Positions 25,679-35,403 of a DNA stretch of 64,000 nucleotides are shown piece by piece. This DNA is from Pseudomonadota bacterium. GTDB taxonomy: Bacteria > Pseudomonadota > Gammaproteobacteria > Burkholderiales > JABEVD01. The position numbers and the translations under genes were made by a program. Numbering within the stretch: position 1 is the stretch's first letter; every line of letters begins with the position of its first letter. Under the pieces are notes generated by a model. It had not been told where the DNA came from, searched no databases, and saw only the letters and a list, made by a program, of their open reading frames with translations. The stretch spans positions 1-64,000 of the forward strand of contig JAJZRS010000011.1 of assembly GCA_021802545.1 (NCBI GenBank), in the 5' to 3' direction.

Positions 25679-26414
25679 CGGATTCCGCATCTCTCGCGAG
25701 CGTCTTCCTGTCCTTCCCATCCACCTCGATCGCTTCGATGAAAACGAGTTCGGCATGGATTTTTTTCTGTCCGAGTATCGTCCAGAGCGATGCGCCGAAG
25801 GAAGTGTCACCGGCATAGGCCACTTGAGTGTCGATCTTGCCTTCACGGGTGACATACCGGATCGCTGCGGGATGGAGCCTTGAAGAGCGGGCCGGCTCGA
25901 GAAGAGGCGCCCTGAAATTCAGTATCGAACGGCCGTCGCTTGTCGTCCCTTCCGGAAAGACCGCGACGATGTCGCCGGATGCGATCGCTCCAGAGATCGC
26001 GGCGTTGATCCTTCCCGTATCAAGGCGGCTTCCCCGTTCCACGAAAAGCACCCCGGTCTTTTCGCTGAGCCACCCGATAACCGGCCAGGACCTGATTTCG
26101 GATTTCGCGACGAAGCGGGGCGGGCATACCGCATTGATGAGGTAGATGTCGAGCCAGGAAACATGGTTCGCGACCAGGAGGGACTGCGATTCTGGAGGCA
26201 TTCCTCTGACCGAGAGGGAAACGTTGAGTATTTTCAGGAGCTTGCTTGACCAGCTCCGAACAAGCCGCTGCCTTCGCCTCTTGCCGCTGACCGGGAACAC
26301 GGTGCTCACCGTCAGCATGCCCAAGGCGAGATGGATGCCAAGGCGGGTCATCCGAACCGCCCTGATCGCATGATGCATTCCTGGAGCCATGCCCGATTCT
26401 AGAGCGTACTCCAT
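25608..26414 (-). CDS. olsA: Lyso-ornithine lipid acyltransferase (PlsC family)
   Basis: A 268-residue member of the 1-acylglycerol-3-phosphate acyltransferase family, with a hydrophobic N-terminus, the catalytic ANHVSWLD (HxxxxD) and FPEGTTSDG. By sequence alone PlsC is equally possible, but the OlsB-like gene 18 bases upstream on the same strand points to O-acylation of lyso-ornithine lipid. The true start may be the ATG at about 26378 (MHHAIRAVRM). The 3' end overlaps apaH. Confidence 0.75.
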   Translation of the reverse strand: MEYALESGMAPGMHHAIRAVRMTRLGIHLALGMLTVSTVFPVSGKRRRQRLVRSWSSKLLKILNVSLSVRGMPPESQSLLVANHVSWLDIYLINAVCPPRFVAKSEIRSWPVIGWLSEKTGVLFVERGSRLDTGRINAAISGAIASGDIVAVFPEGTTSDGRSILNFRAPLLEPARSSRLHPAAIRYVTREGKIDTQVAYAGDTSFGASLWTILGQKKIHAELVFIEAIEVDGKDRKTLARDAESVIAEALDLPRPGKESGTPGDLRA

Positions 26415-26432
26415 TTCGAGTCCAGGCCGAAG

Positions 26433-27209
26433 TCAGGCGGGGATCAGCGCGCTCGAGGATTTCCTCATGAAATGGCGCTCGTATCGGGAAGACATCTTCG
26501 AGAGCGGCAGCATCATCAAGAGGTCGGCCGTGTTGAAGTCGGGATCCCATGCGGGCTCTCCGCAGACGTAGGCCCCGAGGCGGAGATAGCCTTTCAGCAA
26601 CGGGGGGAGCGTCGGGTCGAGATTGCCGTTGAGCGCATCAAGGGGCAGGGCGCAGCGCGGGAAAACGCGGTACTCAGGAGGGCTCAGGTACCTTTGCCTG
26701 ATCCGGTTATAGATGCTTGCCGCGACATGGCCGCCGTCCGTCATCGGGATGCTCGCGCAGCCGATCAGGTACTGGTAATGGTGGGCCTGCATGTACTGCG
26801 CGATCCCCGACCAGAGCAGGGTGATGGTTGCGCCATTCCGGTAGTCGGGATGGACGCACGATCTGCCTACTTCGACCATGTCGGCACGAAGATGATTGAG
26901 GCGGGTGAGGTCGAATTCGTCATCGGAATAGAATCCGCCGATTTTTTTCGCCTGCATGCTGTCGAGAATCCGATAGGTGCCGACCACCTCGGTGGTTTCT
27001 TCGTCGCGCACCAGAAGATGCTGGCAGAACGGGTCGAATATGTCGCTGTCCACCCCTTCCTCCTTGGTCGAAAGGCGGGCGCCCATCTCCTCAGCAAAGA
27101 TGCGGTGCCGGAGTTTTTGCGCTTCCACGACTTCGGACATGGACCTTGCGAAATGCAGGGTCAGTTTCTTGCCCGCGTTCTGGGATTCCTGGAGCTCTTG
27201 GAGCAGCAT
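26433..27209 (-). CDS. olsB: L-ornithine N-acyltransferase
   Basis: A 258-residue GNAT-fold protein of the COG3176 'hemolysin' group that contains OlsB. Signature parts are EAQKLRHRIFAEEMGA, GTYRILD, VEVGRSCVHPDYRNGATI and LIGCASIP. OlsB attaches a 3-hydroxyacyl chain from acyl-ACP to ornithine, the first step to phosphorus-free ornithine lipids. Pairing with the acyltransferase gene downstream supports this. The frequent database name hemolysin is misleading. Confidence 0.8.
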   Translation of the reverse strand: MLLQELQESQNAGKKLTLHFARSMSEVVEAQKLRHRIFAEEMGARLSTKEEGVDSDIFDPFCQHLLVRDEETTEVVGTYRILDSMQAKKIGGFYSDDEFDLTRLNHLRADMVEVGRSCVHPDYRNGATITLLWSGIAQYMQAHHYQYLIGCASIPMTDGGHVAASIYNRIRQRYLSPPEYRVFPRCALPLDALNGNLDPTLPPLLKGYLRLGAYVCGEPAWDPDFNTADLLMMLPLSKMSSRYERHFMRKSSSALIPA

Positions 27210-27287
27210 GTTTTACCTCCGATATATGTACGGTAAAACATTAAGCGTCTCAGGTGACAGGCCGGTGACGAATCGGTGACACTTTGA

Positions 27288-28220
27288 TTACAGGTCTGCT
27301 CCGAAGGCTTTCCTGTAACGGCGTTTGATTTCATCCATGCCCATTTCATGATTCTGACCGCCGCGATGGGCAATCTTGACCGATCCCAGAAGTGAGGCGA
27401 GCCTGCCGGTCGTCTCCCAGTCGAGGTCGTTCGCGATGCCGTAAAGGAGACCGGCGCGATAGGCATCGCCGCATCCGGTAGGGTCGAGAACGGCTTCCGG
27501 CTCGACTGCGGGAATCCTGATTTCCTTGCTCCCTGCGTGGATCAGCGAACCTTCCGAGCCCAGGGTGACGACGAGCGCCTTGACATGCTTTGCAAGCTCC
27601 TCGATCGTTCTGCCTGTTTTCTCCTGAAGCATCTTCGCTTCGTAGTCGTTGACCGTGAGGTAGTCTGCCTTTTCGATGAAGGCCATGAGTTCGGTTCCGT
27701 CGAACATCGGCATGCCCTGGCCGGGATCGAAGATGAATGGAATGCCCGCTTCGAAAAATTCCTGCGCATGCTTCAGCATCCCCTCCCTTCCGTCGGGGGA
27801 GATGATGCCCAGGCTCACTTCTTTAGCGTCAAGGACGCTGTTGAGGTGGGAATGATTCATCGCGCCCGGATGAAATGCCGTGATCTGATTGTCCTTCACG
27901 TCGGTGGTGATGAATGCCTGGGCGCAGAACGTGCCTTCGACATGCCTGACGTGCGATGCGTCCAGGCCGAGTTTCTCCATCCTGTAGGAATAGGGCTGAT
28001 GGTCGTCTCCGACTGTGGCCATGACAAGAGGCGAACCATTCAGCATTTTCAGGTTGTAGGCGATGTTTCCGGCGCAGCCGCCGAATTCCCGCCTCATGTC
28101 CGGAACCAGGAAAGCCACGTTCAGGATATGGATCTGCTCGGGAAGGATGTGCTTCCTGAATTCATCATGGAAGACCATGATGGTGTCGTATGCGATGGAG
28201 CCGCAAATCAGTGTGTTCAT
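27288..28220 (-). CDS. PfkB-family sugar/nucleoside kinase
   Basis: A 310-residue ribokinase-type enzyme. FGGCAGNIAYNLKMLN is the N-terminal PfkB signature and DPTGCGDAYRAGLLYG holds the catalytic Asp and anion hole. The N-terminal ICGSIAYDTIMVF resembles bacterial proteins annotated as adenosine kinases. The substrate cannot be fixed from sequence. The gene sits 9 bases upstream-to-downstream of the 2Fe-2S reductase gene, which is transcribed first, so the two probably share a transcript. Confidence 0.85.
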   Translation of the reverse strand: MNTLICGSIAYDTIMVFHDEFRKHILPEQIHILNVAFLVPDMRREFGGCAGNIAYNLKMLNGSPLVMATVGDDHQPYSYRMEKLGLDASHVRHVEGTFCAQAFITTDVKDNQITAFHPGAMNHSHLNSVLDAKEVSLGIISPDGREGMLKHAQEFFEAGIPFIFDPGQGMPMFDGTELMAFIEKADYLTVNDYEAKMLQEKTGRTIEELAKHVKALVVTLGSEGSLIHAGSKEIRIPAVEPEAVLDPTGCGDAYRAGLLYGIANDLDWETTGRLASLLGSVKIAHRGGQNHEMGMDEIKRRYRKAFGADL

Positions 28221-28229
28221 TGAATCAGC

Positions 28230-29243
28230 CTATTTCGGAGAAAAAGTGAATGCGTCCGAGAAGAACTGGTCTTCCGGCAAGCCTCTTTGCGAAGTGAAGT
28301 CCTTGTGGGCGGCTTGAACGACGACAGGAGAGCCGCAGGCATAGACTTGGTGGCCGGACAGGTCGGAGAAATCTTCCATGACGGCGTGATGGACGAAGCC
28401 CGTTCTGCCTGACCAGTTGTCTTCAGGGAGAGGCGAAGAAAGCACTGGAACGAAGCTGAAGTTTTCGTGCGTTTCAGCCCATTTCTCGGGAAGGTCGATC
28501 ATGTAAAGATCGGCAAGCGTGTTGACGCCCCAGTAAAGCGTCATCTGACGCTCGATGCCGATATGGAAGGCATGCTCGACGATGCTCTTGATGGGAGCGA
28601 AGCCCGTTCCGCTTGCGACGAAAACAATCGGTTTTTCAGATGATTCGTCGAGGCAGAAAGTGCCGTGCGGGCCTTCGAAGCGCAGAATGTCCTTTTCCTT
28701 CATGTCGGTGAAGACATGCCGGCTGAAGTTTCCACCGGCGACATTCTTGACGTGAAGTTCAAGCATCTCGTCGTCGTGCGGTGCGTTGGCCAGGGAAAAG
28801 CTGCGGCGCTTGCCGTCTTTGAGCAGGATGTCGATATACTGCCCGGCCATGAACTGGAGCCGCTCGCTGGCAGGGAGCTTGAGGTGAATCACCATTGTGT
28901 CCGCATAGCGGCTCAGCTTCTGTACCCTGCAGGGCAGCGTCTTCACCTGGATGTCCTTGGCCGCCTTGATTTCCCTGCATTCGATGACGAGGTCGGAAAG
29001 CGGTTTTGCGCAGCAGAAAAGCGTCATGCCTTCAGCGATCTCGGAATCGCTCAGGGCGGACTTGTCGTGTTTGCCAAGGGCAACCTCGCCTTGGGCAACT
29101 CTGCCCTTGCAGGAGCCGCATGCGCCGTTCCTGCAGCCGTAAGGAAGCTCGTACCCTTCCCGCAAGGCGGCTTCGAGTATCGTTTCGTCTTCTCGGTTGG
29201 AAAAGGCATGCTGGCTGGCTTTGATGGTGACTCTGAAAGACAT
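28230..29243 (-). CDS. 2Fe-2S ferredoxin-NAD(P)H reductase
   Basis: A 337-residue fusion: an N-terminal plant-type 2Fe-2S ferredoxin (YGCRNGACGSCKG, last cysteine in LFCCAK), an FAD domain with RRSFSLANAP, and an NAD(P)-binding domain with VFVASGTGFAPIKSI. It resembles CDP-6-deoxy-glucoseen reductase and phenol hydroxylase reductase components, and would pass electrons from NAD(P)H to a partner protein that is not identified here. GGGGAG lies before the ATG. Confidence 0.85.
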   Translation of the reverse strand: MSFRVTIKASQHAFSNREDETILEAALREGYELPYGCRNGACGSCKGRVAQGEVALGKHDKSALSDSEIAEGMTLFCCAKPLSDLVIECREIKAAKDIQVKTLPCRVQKLSRYADTMVIHLKLPASERLQFMAGQYIDILLKDGKRRSFSLANAPHDDEMLELHVKNVAGGNFSRHVFTDMKEKDILRFEGPHGTFCLDESSEKPIVFVASGTGFAPIKSIVEHAFHIGIERQMTLYWGVNTLADLYMIDLPEKWAETHENFSFVPVLSSPLPEDNWSGRTGFVHHAVMEDFSDLSGHQVYACGSPVVVQAAHKDFTSQRGLPEDQFFSDAFTFSPK

Positions 29244-29290
29244 GTTCTCCCCTGTTGTCGGGACCGGCGAAATTGTAGAATCTCTATCCT

Positions 29291-30142
29291 ATGAGAAATT
29301 TGCTTATTATCGGCTGCGGCGACATCGGGCTGCGCGCAGCCCGCCTGCTGGCCAGGCGCTATCGGCTTTTCGCCCTGTCCCATTCTCCCGAGCGCTTCAC
29401 GGCATTGCGGGAGGCGGGCGTCACGCCGATATACGGCGATCTCGACAGTCCTGAAAGCCTGGTTAGAATCGCCGGCATCGCACAGGACATTCTGCATCTC
29501 GCTCCCCCCCGAAACTCGGGCAGGGAAGACGTCAGGACGCGGAATCTGCTGGCAGCCTTATCAAAAGGCGATATCGTACCACAACGTCTCGTGTATATCA
29601 GCACAAGCGGGGTCTACGGCGATTGTGCGGGTGAGCATGTCGCTGAAACAAGAAAGGTGAGCCCCCAGACCTCGCGCGCTGAAAGGCGCCTTGACGCGGA
29701 GCGCCGCATCAGGCAATGGGGCGGTAAAAACGGCATAAGGGTGTGCCTCCTGCGCGTTCCGGGCATCTATTCGAAAGAGCGGATTTCGCTTTCCAGGCTG
29801 AGCCTTCCCATGCTTGCGGAAGCGGAAGACGTCTATACCAACCACATTCATGCGGAAGATCTTGCGCGCATCGTGACCTGTGCGCTGCATCACGGATCGA
29901 ACGGGAGGATCTACAATGTAAGCGACGATTCTTCCATGAAGATGGGCGATTACTTCGATTTTCTGGCGAAAAAGTACGATTTGCCGGAGCCGAGGCGCTT
30001 GCCCAGGGAGGAACTCAGGCAAGTCGTTCCGGAATCGATGTATTCGTTCATGTCCGAGTCCAGGAGGATGGACAACGCCAGAATGAAGAAGGAACTCGGT
30101 GTTTCACTCAAGTATCCCCATGTTTCCGACGGTGTAAGCTAA
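29291..30142 (+). CDS. NAD-dependent epimerase/dehydratase-like SDR protein
   Basis: A 283-residue extended short-chain dehydrogenase-type protein: nucleotide loop IIGCGDIGLRAARLL, GDLDSPESL, and YISTSGVYGDCAGE. The substrate is unknown. Many betaproteobacterial relatives are annotated as nucleoside-diphosphate-sugar epimerases without evidence. It is divergent from the reductase gene (47 bases apart) and convergent with fxsA, overlapping it by 4 bases. Confidence 0.82.
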   Translation: MRNLLIIGCGDIGLRAARLLARRYRLFALSHSPERFTALREAGVTPIYGDLDSPESLVRIAGIAQDILHLAPPRNSGREDVRTRNLLAALSKGDIVPQRLVYISTSGVYGDCAGEHVAETRKVSPQTSRAERRLDAERRIRQWGGKNGIRVCLLRVPGIYSKERISLSRLSLPMLAEAEDVYTNHIHAEDLARIVTCALHHGSNGRIYNVSDDSSMKMGDYFDFLAKKYDLPEPRRLPREELRQVVPESMYSFMSESRRMDNARMKKELGVSLKYPHVSDGVS

Positions 30143-30510
30143 TCAATCCTGTGGAACCTGCCCTCGATGATGCCATGATCCGGGGCGTCGGGTTTTTTTG
30201 GCCACAAAAGCAGGATAATGGCGACAATATCGGAGATAATGCCGGGAACGATCAGCAAAATGCCTGCAACGAGCTTCCTTGCGGGGAATTCGTTCAGCTG
30301 CAGCGGAGAAGGGACGAACGCCCGGCTCAAGAGGGAATGGAATTCGCCGCGGATCAGCTGCCATCCGCCGAAAGCGCTGGCCGAAAGGAGCAGGATCACG
30401 GGCAAGCCGCCGATATGCTCTGCCAGCTTGATCAGAAAATAAATTTCCAGAAAAGAAAAACCGAGTAAAATGAGCAACAAATTTTTCAAGTCAGTTTCCC
30501 ATGGACGCAA
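30139..30510 (-). CDS. fxsA: FxsA family membrane protein
   Basis: A 123-residue protein with about three membrane segments: LLLILLGFSFLEIYFLI, LPVILLLSASAFGGWQLI, and VAGILLIVPGIISDIVAIIL, followed by a charged tail. The layout is that of FxsA, whose Escherichia coli member relieves F-plasmid exclusion of phage T7; its cell role is unclear. The annotated ATG overlaps the start of cutA on the other strand by 10 bases, so a start at the TTG near 30490 (LKNLLL) is possible. Confidence 0.82.
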   Translation of the reverse strand: MRPWETDLKNLLLILLGFSFLEIYFLIKLAEHIGGLPVILLLSASAFGGWQLIRGEFHSLLSRAFVPSPLQLNEFPARKLVAGILLIVPGIISDIVAIILLLWPKKPDAPDHGIIEGRFHRID

Positions 30511-30815
30511 TGCTCGTCATCACCAATATGCCGGACAGGGACAGGGCTGAGGCCCTCGCCAGAAAGCTCGTCGATTCTCGTCTGGCCGCCTGCGTCAACA
30601 TCATGGCGGAATGCGATTCGATTTACGTCTGGGAAGGCAAGACAGAGTCGGCGCGCGAGGTGCCGCTTCTGATCAAGACGCAATCACGGCACTACCGATC
30701 GGTCGAGGCTGCGATTTTGGATGACCATCCCTATGAACTTCCGGAGATCGTCGCTGTCTCTTTTTCCGACGGTTTGCCGGAATATCTGCGGTGGATCGCT
30801 ACCCAGACACTCTGA
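30501..30815 (+). CDS. cutA: Divalent-cation tolerance protein CutA
   Basis: A 104-residue CutA1 protein. The family pattern is clear: NMPDRDRAEALARKLVDSRL, AACVNI, YVWEGK, and the C-terminal HPYELPEIVAVSFSDGLPEY. CutA forms very stable trimers linked to copper tolerance and, in E. coli, sits beside dsbD as it does here. ATG 30510 (MLVITN) is an alternative start that matches the family better. Confidence 0.93.
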   Translation: MDAMLVITNMPDRDRAEALARKLVDSRLAACVNIMAECDSIYVWEGKTESAREVPLLIKTQSRHYRSVEAAILDDHPYELPEIVAVSFSDGLPEYLRWIATQTL

Positions 30816-30827
30816 CAGAGCCGAAAC

Positions 30828-32612
30828 ATGTCCCTTCTCCGCACTATTCTAATCCTTTTTCTGTGTTTGACCAGCACTGTGCAGGCGAACGCCTCGTCCT
30901 TCCTGTCCGACATCAAAACGGACATCTTCGGCAAGGCCCCGAAATTCCTTAAACCCGATGAAGCGTTCAAGGTGGATGCAAAGGCCAGGGACGGCAATTC
31001 GGTGGCAGTCGATTTTGCGCCTGCCGAAGGATACTATCTCTATCGCGCAAGAATGAAATTCGAAGTGCAGAATGCGCCCGGGCTGAAAATCGCCCGCATC
31101 GACCTGCCTGACGGCGAAATGAAGGATGACCTCAATCTTGGCAGGACGATGGTCTACCATCATCCTTTTCGCGCCGTTCTTGTTTTGGACAGGGACAAGG
31201 CTGCGACCGGCAAGCTGCTGCTCATTGCAACTTATCAGGGCTGCAGCGGGAAAGGGTTGTGCTACGAACCGATGACGAAGCAATTCGACCTGCAGCTGCC
31301 TGCAGCGGGCGCCCAGACAACAAGCTTCGACGAGTCATCGAAAATCTCCGCGCTCTTCATGGGAGGGAACTACTGGCTGATATTGGCGAGCTTCGTGGGA
31401 TTCGGTTTTCTCCTCTCGCTGACCCCGTGCACTTTTCCCATGATCCCCATCCTTTCCGGGATCATTGTCGGGCATGGCGGAAAGATGACGAGATCGAAGG
31501 GTTTCTTCCTGTCGCTTGCCTATGTGCTGGGCCTGGCCATCGTTTATGCGATCGCCGGAGTTGTCGCCGGATTTTCAGGCGTACTGGTATCCGATGCATT
31601 GCAGAATCCTTGGGTGCTGGGTTCTTTCTCGTTCATCTTTGTTCTGCTTGCATTTTCCATGTTCGGCTTCTACGAGCTGCAGCTGCCGACATTTCTGCAG
31701 AGCAGGCTGTCTGATGCGAGCAACAGGCTGCAGGGCGGCCATCTTTCCGGCGTGTTTCTGATGGGGGCGCTCTCCGCCCTGATCGTCGGCCCATGCTGCG
31801 CAGCGCCGCTTGCTGGCGCGCTCCTTTATATAGGCAAGACGCATGACGTTCTCCTCGGCGGCTCGGCGCTGTTCGCCATGGGTATCGGAATGGGACTGCC
31901 TCTTCTCGCAATAGGCGTTTCGGCCGGTTCCCTCTTGCCCAAGGCGGGACCCTGGATGCAGTCGGTCAAGAATTTCTTCGGCGTCCTGCTGATCGGGCTT
32001 GCGATCTGGATTGTCTCTCCCATCATTCCAGCGGTGATCAACATGCTGCTTTGGGCGGCGCTTCTGATCGTCTCGGCAATCTACCTGCATGCCGTCGATC
32101 CCCTTCCGCACGGTTCGTCAGGCTTCAGGAAATTCGGCAAGGGGCTTGGTCTCATCGCGCTGCTTCTGGGTATAGCGCTTCTCGTCGGCGCATTGAGCGG
32201 CGGGCGCGACATCCTGCAGCCGCTCGCAGGATTGAGAACGGCCGCGGCTTCCCCCGAAGGGGTGCATTTCGAAAGGATCAGGAATCTGGCCGAGCTGGAT
32301 GACCGGCTGGAAGCGAGCAAGGGTAAATACGTGATGCTAGACTTTTATGCGGACTGGTGCATCTCCTGCAAGGAAATGGAGCGCGCCGCTTTCGCAGATG
32401 CCAGAGTGAAGGGCAAGCTGAAGGACGTGATCCTGCTCCAGGCGGACGTGACGAAAAACTCCCCGGACGATGCCGCGCTGCTCAGGAAATTCAGCCTATT
32501 CGGCCCGCCGGGCATCGTTTTCTTCGACAAAAACGGCAATGATGCGCTCCATCTGGTCGGAGAGCAGAAAACGGAATCCTTCCTCTCCGCGCTTGATTCG
32601 GTGATTTCATGA
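30828..32612 (+). CDS. dsbD: Thiol:disulfide interchange protein DsbD
   Basis: A 594-residue protein with a signal peptide, a periplasmic alpha domain (cysteines in YQGCSGKGLCYEP), a membrane domain of about eight helices with redox cysteines in LTPCTFPMIP and GPCCAAPLAG, and a C-terminal thioredoxin domain (DWCISCKEME). It passes electrons from cytoplasmic thioredoxin to periplasmic partners such as DsbC and cytochrome c maturation proteins. Its TGA overlaps the ATG of the next gene, a likely electron acceptor. Confidence 0.95.
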   Translation: MSLLRTILILFLCLTSTVQANASSFLSDIKTDIFGKAPKFLKPDEAFKVDAKARDGNSVAVDFAPAEGYYLYRARMKFEVQNAPGLKIARIDLPDGEMKDDLNLGRTMVYHHPFRAVLVLDRDKAATGKLLLIATYQGCSGKGLCYEPMTKQFDLQLPAAGAQTTSFDESSKISALFMGGNYWLILASFVGFGFLLSLTPCTFPMIPILSGIIVGHGGKMTRSKGFFLSLAYVLGLAIVYAIAGVVAGFSGVLVSDALQNPWVLGSFSFIFVLLAFSMFGFYELQLPTFLQSRLSDASNRLQGGHLSGVFLMGALSALIVGPCCAAPLAGALLYIGKTHDVLLGGSALFAMGIGMGLPLLAIGVSAGSLLPKAGPWMQSVKNFFGVLLIGLAIWIVSPIIPAVINMLLWAALLIVSAIYLHAVDPLPHGSSGFRKFGKGLGLIALLLGIALLVGALSGGRDILQPLAGLRTAAASPEGVHFERIRNLAELDDRLEASKGKYVMLDFYADWCISCKEMERAAFADARVKGKLKDVILLQADVTKNSPDDAALLRKFSLFGPPGIVFFDKNGNDALHLVGEQKTESFLSALDSVIS

Positions 32613-33106
32613 AGATATTCAGCATGGTAATCGCTGCCGTCGTGGCGGCATTGATGCTCTATATGGCTTACTTCAATCCGGGCGGGAACGAGGATAAGCG
32701 GCGGGATGCGGCGGTTATCAAGGCCGTTCTGCCCGACATGACAGGGAAAATGCAAGCAATTGAACAGTGGCGCGGCAAGGTGCTGGTGGTCAATTTCTGG
32801 GCATCCTGGTGTCCGCCCTGCCGTGCTGAAATACCGGGGTTCATCGATCTGCAGAAGAAATACCAGAGCAGTGGCCTGACCTTCGTAGGCATTGCCGTCG
32901 ACAGCGCCGACAAGGCCGGCGCCTTCGCAAAAAAGATAGGCGTGAACTATCCTGTATTGATCGACCAGGATTCCAGTGTGCTGAACCTTGCAGGGCTTCC
33001 CTATACTTTGGTTTTCGACAGGAAAGGCGAAGTTGTCTCGACCCATGTGGGCGCGTGGCCTGAGGAGGAACTCGACGGTATCGTCGGTAAACTGCTTCGA
33101 AATTGA
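32609..33106 (+). CDS. TlpA-like periplasmic thioredoxin
   Basis: A 165-residue protein with an N-terminal signal anchor ([17 protein letters not shown]) and a TlpA/ResA-type thioredoxin fold with active site [15 protein letters not shown] and the cis-proline region [13 protein letters not shown]. Such proteins reduce disulfides in apocytochrome c or in copper-site assembly. The 4-base overlap with dsbD suggests DsbD recharges it. Confidence 0.9.
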   Translation: MKIFSMVIAAVVAALMLYMAYFNPGGNEDKRRDAAVIKAVLPDMTGKMQAIEQWRGKVLVVNFWASWCPPCRAEIPGFIDLQKKYQSSGLTFVGIAVDSADKAGAFAKKIGVNYPVLIDQDSSVLNLAGLPYTLVFDRKGEVVSTHVGAWPEEELDGIVGKLLRN

Positions 33107-33155
33107 CGGCAAAAAGCAGCTGGACAATCGCAACCAATTGCGGCAAACTTGCGCC

Positions 33156-33593
33156 GTGAAAAACATACTCGTGCTGCATGGTCCCAATCTCAATCTGTTG
33201 GGAACCCGTGAACCTGAAATTTACGGCGGAGATACCCTTGACGCCATCAATGCCCGTCTGGCAACGATTGCAGAGCAGGCAGGGGCAGGGCTGACCGCTT
33301 TCCAGAGCAATGCCGAATCCGCGCTGATCGACCGCATCCAGGCGGCAAGGGGCGACGGCACCGAATTCATCATCATCAACCCGGCCGCCTACACGCATAC
33401 CAGCGTGGCGATGCGCGATGCGCTTGCCGCGGTGGCACTGCCATTCATCGAAGTGCATCTTTCCAATATTTTCGCTCGCGAACCTTTTCGTACCGAATCC
33501 TATTTCTCGGATCTCGCCGTCGGCGTGATCAGCGGGTTGGGCGCGAAAGGGTACGAGCTTGCGCTCAACTATGCGCTCCAACTCGGGGATTGA
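33156..33593 (+). CDS. aroQ: 3-Dehydroquinate dehydratase, type II
   Basis: The enzyme catalyses the third step of the shikimate pathway. The 145-residue protein starts at GTG 33156 and reads [20 protein letters not shown] (catalytic Tyr), [29 protein letters not shown] and [14 protein letters not shown] (catalytic His region). It precedes accB by 3 bases; aroQ-accB-accC is a common proteobacterial order. Confidence 0.95.
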   Translation: MKNILVLHGPNLNLLGTREPEIYGGDTLDAINARLATIAEQAGAGLTAFQSNAESALIDRIQAARGDGTEFIIINPAAYTHTSVAMRDALAAVALPFIEVHLSNIFAREPFRTESYFSDLAVGVISGLGAKGYELALNYALQLGD

Positions 33594-33596
33594 ATT

Positions 33597-34034
33597 ATGG
33601 ATTTGAGAAAACTGAAGAAATTGATCGATCTCGTCGAGCAGTCCGGCATATCGGAGCTTGAGATCACCGAAGGAGAGGAAACCGTGCGCATCAGCCGCAC
33701 CTCACACCCGGTTTACGCGCCGCAGCCGATGGTGCATCACGTGAGCGCCGCACCCGCGCCCGCAGCACCGCAGGCAGCGCCTGTTGCGGAAGAGCCTTCG
33801 GGTCATGTCCTCAAATCCCCGATGGTGGGGACATTCTACCGGTCGCCTTCACCGGGTGCAGATCCTTTCGTCGAGGTGGGAAGTCGAGTGGAAGCCGGCG
33901 CCACGCTCTGCATCATCGAAGCGATGAAACTCTTGAACGAGATCGAAGCGGACAAGTCAGGCGTGATCAAGGCCATCCTCGTCGAGAACGGCCAGCCTGT
34001 CGAATACGGTGAGCCGCTGTTCGTGATCGAATGA
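33597..34034 (+). CDS. accB: Biotin carboxyl carrier protein of acetyl-CoA carboxylase
   Basis: A 145-residue carrier with an N-terminal dimerisation part ([19 protein letters not shown]), a proline/alanine-rich linker at about 46-65, and a C-terminal biotinyl domain with the biotinylated lysine in [14 protein letters not shown]. It shuttles carboxylated biotin between biotin carboxylase and the carboxyltransferase in fatty-acid synthesis. accC follows 13 bases later. Confidence 0.96.
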   Translation: MDLRKLKKLIDLVEQSGISELEITEGEETVRISRTSHPVYAPQPMVHHVSAAPAPAAPQAAPVAEEPSGHVLKSPMVGTFYRSPSPGADPFVEVGSRVEAGATLCIIEAMKLLNEIEADKSGVIKAILVENGQPVEYGEPLFVIE

Positions 34035-34047
34035 TCGGGACCTTTTG

Positions 34048-35403
34048 ATGTTCGAAAAAATTCTGATAGCCAACAGGGGGGAGATCGCGCTCAGGATTCA
34101 GCGCGCCTGCCGCGAACTCAACATCAAGACGGTCGCCGTCCATTCGGAGGCCGACGCGGACGCGAAATACGTAAGGCTTGCCGACGAATCTGTCTGCATC
34201 GGCCCTGCCCCGTCTTCCTTGAGCTACCTCAACATCCCCGCGATCATCAGCGCAGCGGAGGTGACGGATGCCCAGGCGATCCATCCCGGATACGGGTTCC
34301 TCTCGGAAAATGCCGATTTTGCCGAGCGTGTCGAAAAGAGCGGGTTCGTTTTTATCGGCCCTCGCCCCGAGACCATCAGGATGATGGGGGACAAGGTGAG
34401 CGCGAAAAACGCGATGAAGCGTGCAGGCGTTCCTTGCGTGCCCGGTTATGACGAAGCGCTTCCCGATTCTCCCGCGGAAATCGTGAAAATCGTGCGATCG
34501 ATAGGCTATCCGGTGATCATCAAGGCGGCGGGCGGAGGCGGTGGCAGAGGCATGCGGGTCGTCCATACCGAAGCCGCCCTGCTGAACGCGGTGACGATGA
34601 CGCGCAGCGAAGCGCAGTCGGCATTCGGCAATCCCACGGTCTATGTCGAGAAATACCTGGAAAACCCGCGGCACATTGAAATCCAGGTGCTTGCCGACGA
34701 GCATGGAAATGCCGTCCATCTCGGCGAGCGCGATTGTTCTATGCAGCGTCGCCACCAGAAGATCATCGAGGAAGCGCCTGCATACGGCATTCCGCTTCGC
34801 CTGAGAAACAAGATCGGGGAACGGTGCGCTGATGCATGCCGCAAGATAGGCTATCGCGGCGCGGGGACATTCGAATTTCTTTACGAAAACGATGAATTCT
34901 ATTTCATCGAGATGAATACGCGTGTCCAGGTCGAACACCCTGTTACCGAGATGATCACGGGAGTGGATATCGTCCAGGAGCAAATCCGCATCGCCGCGAA
35001 CGAGAAACTCGCCTTCAGGCAGCGCGACATCCAGTTCAGGGGGCATGCGATCGAATGCAGGATCAATGCGGAGCATCCTTTCAAGCTCACGCCGTCCCCA
35101 GGCAGGATCATCGCCTACCATACGCCGGGCGGGCCAGGCATCAGAGTGGATTCGCATGTCTACCACAATTATTTCGTTCCGCCGCATTACGACTCGATGA
35201 TCGGAAAAGTGATCGCTTACGGCGATACCCGGGAGCAGGCTTTCGCCAGGATGCGCAGCGCGCTTTCCGAAATGGTCGTCGAAGGAATCGACACGAACAT
35301 TCCGCTGCATCGCCAGCTTCTCCAGGACGCCGCCTTCATCAGGGGTGGAACCAGCATCCATTACCTCGAGCAGAAGCTGGCGAGTCTCGCCCCTCCCGAA
35401 TGA
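34048..35403 (+). CDS. accC: Biotin carboxylase subunit of acetyl-CoA carboxylase
   Basis: AccC carboxylates biotin on AccB using ATP and bicarbonate. The 451-residue protein has [20 protein letters not shown] at the start, an ATP-grasp domain with [12 protein letters not shown], and the catalytic [16 protein letters not shown]. It starts at ATG 34048. It overlaps prmA by 4 bases (ATGA). Confidence 0.97.
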   Translation: MFEKILIANRGEIALRIQRACRELNIKTVAVHSEADADAKYVRLADESVCIGPAPSSLSYLNIPAIISAAEVTDAQAIHPGYGFLSENADFAERVEKSGFVFIGPRPETIRMMGDKVSAKNAMKRAGVPCVPGYDEALPDSPAEIVKIVRSIGYPVIIKAAGGGGGRGMRVVHTEAALLNAVTMTRSEAQSAFGNPTVYVEKYLENPRHIEIQVLADEHGNAVHLGERDCSMQRRHQKIIEEAPAYGIPLRLRNKIGERCADACRKIGYRGAGTFEFLYENDEFYFIEMNTRVQVEHPVTEMITGVDIVQEQIRIAANEKLAFRQRDIQFRGHAIECRINAEHPFKLTPSPGRIIAYHTPGGPGIRVDSHVYHNYFVPPHYDSMIGKVIAYGDTREQAFARMRSALSEMVVEGIDTNIPLHRQLLQDAAFIRGGTSIHYLEQKLASLAPPE

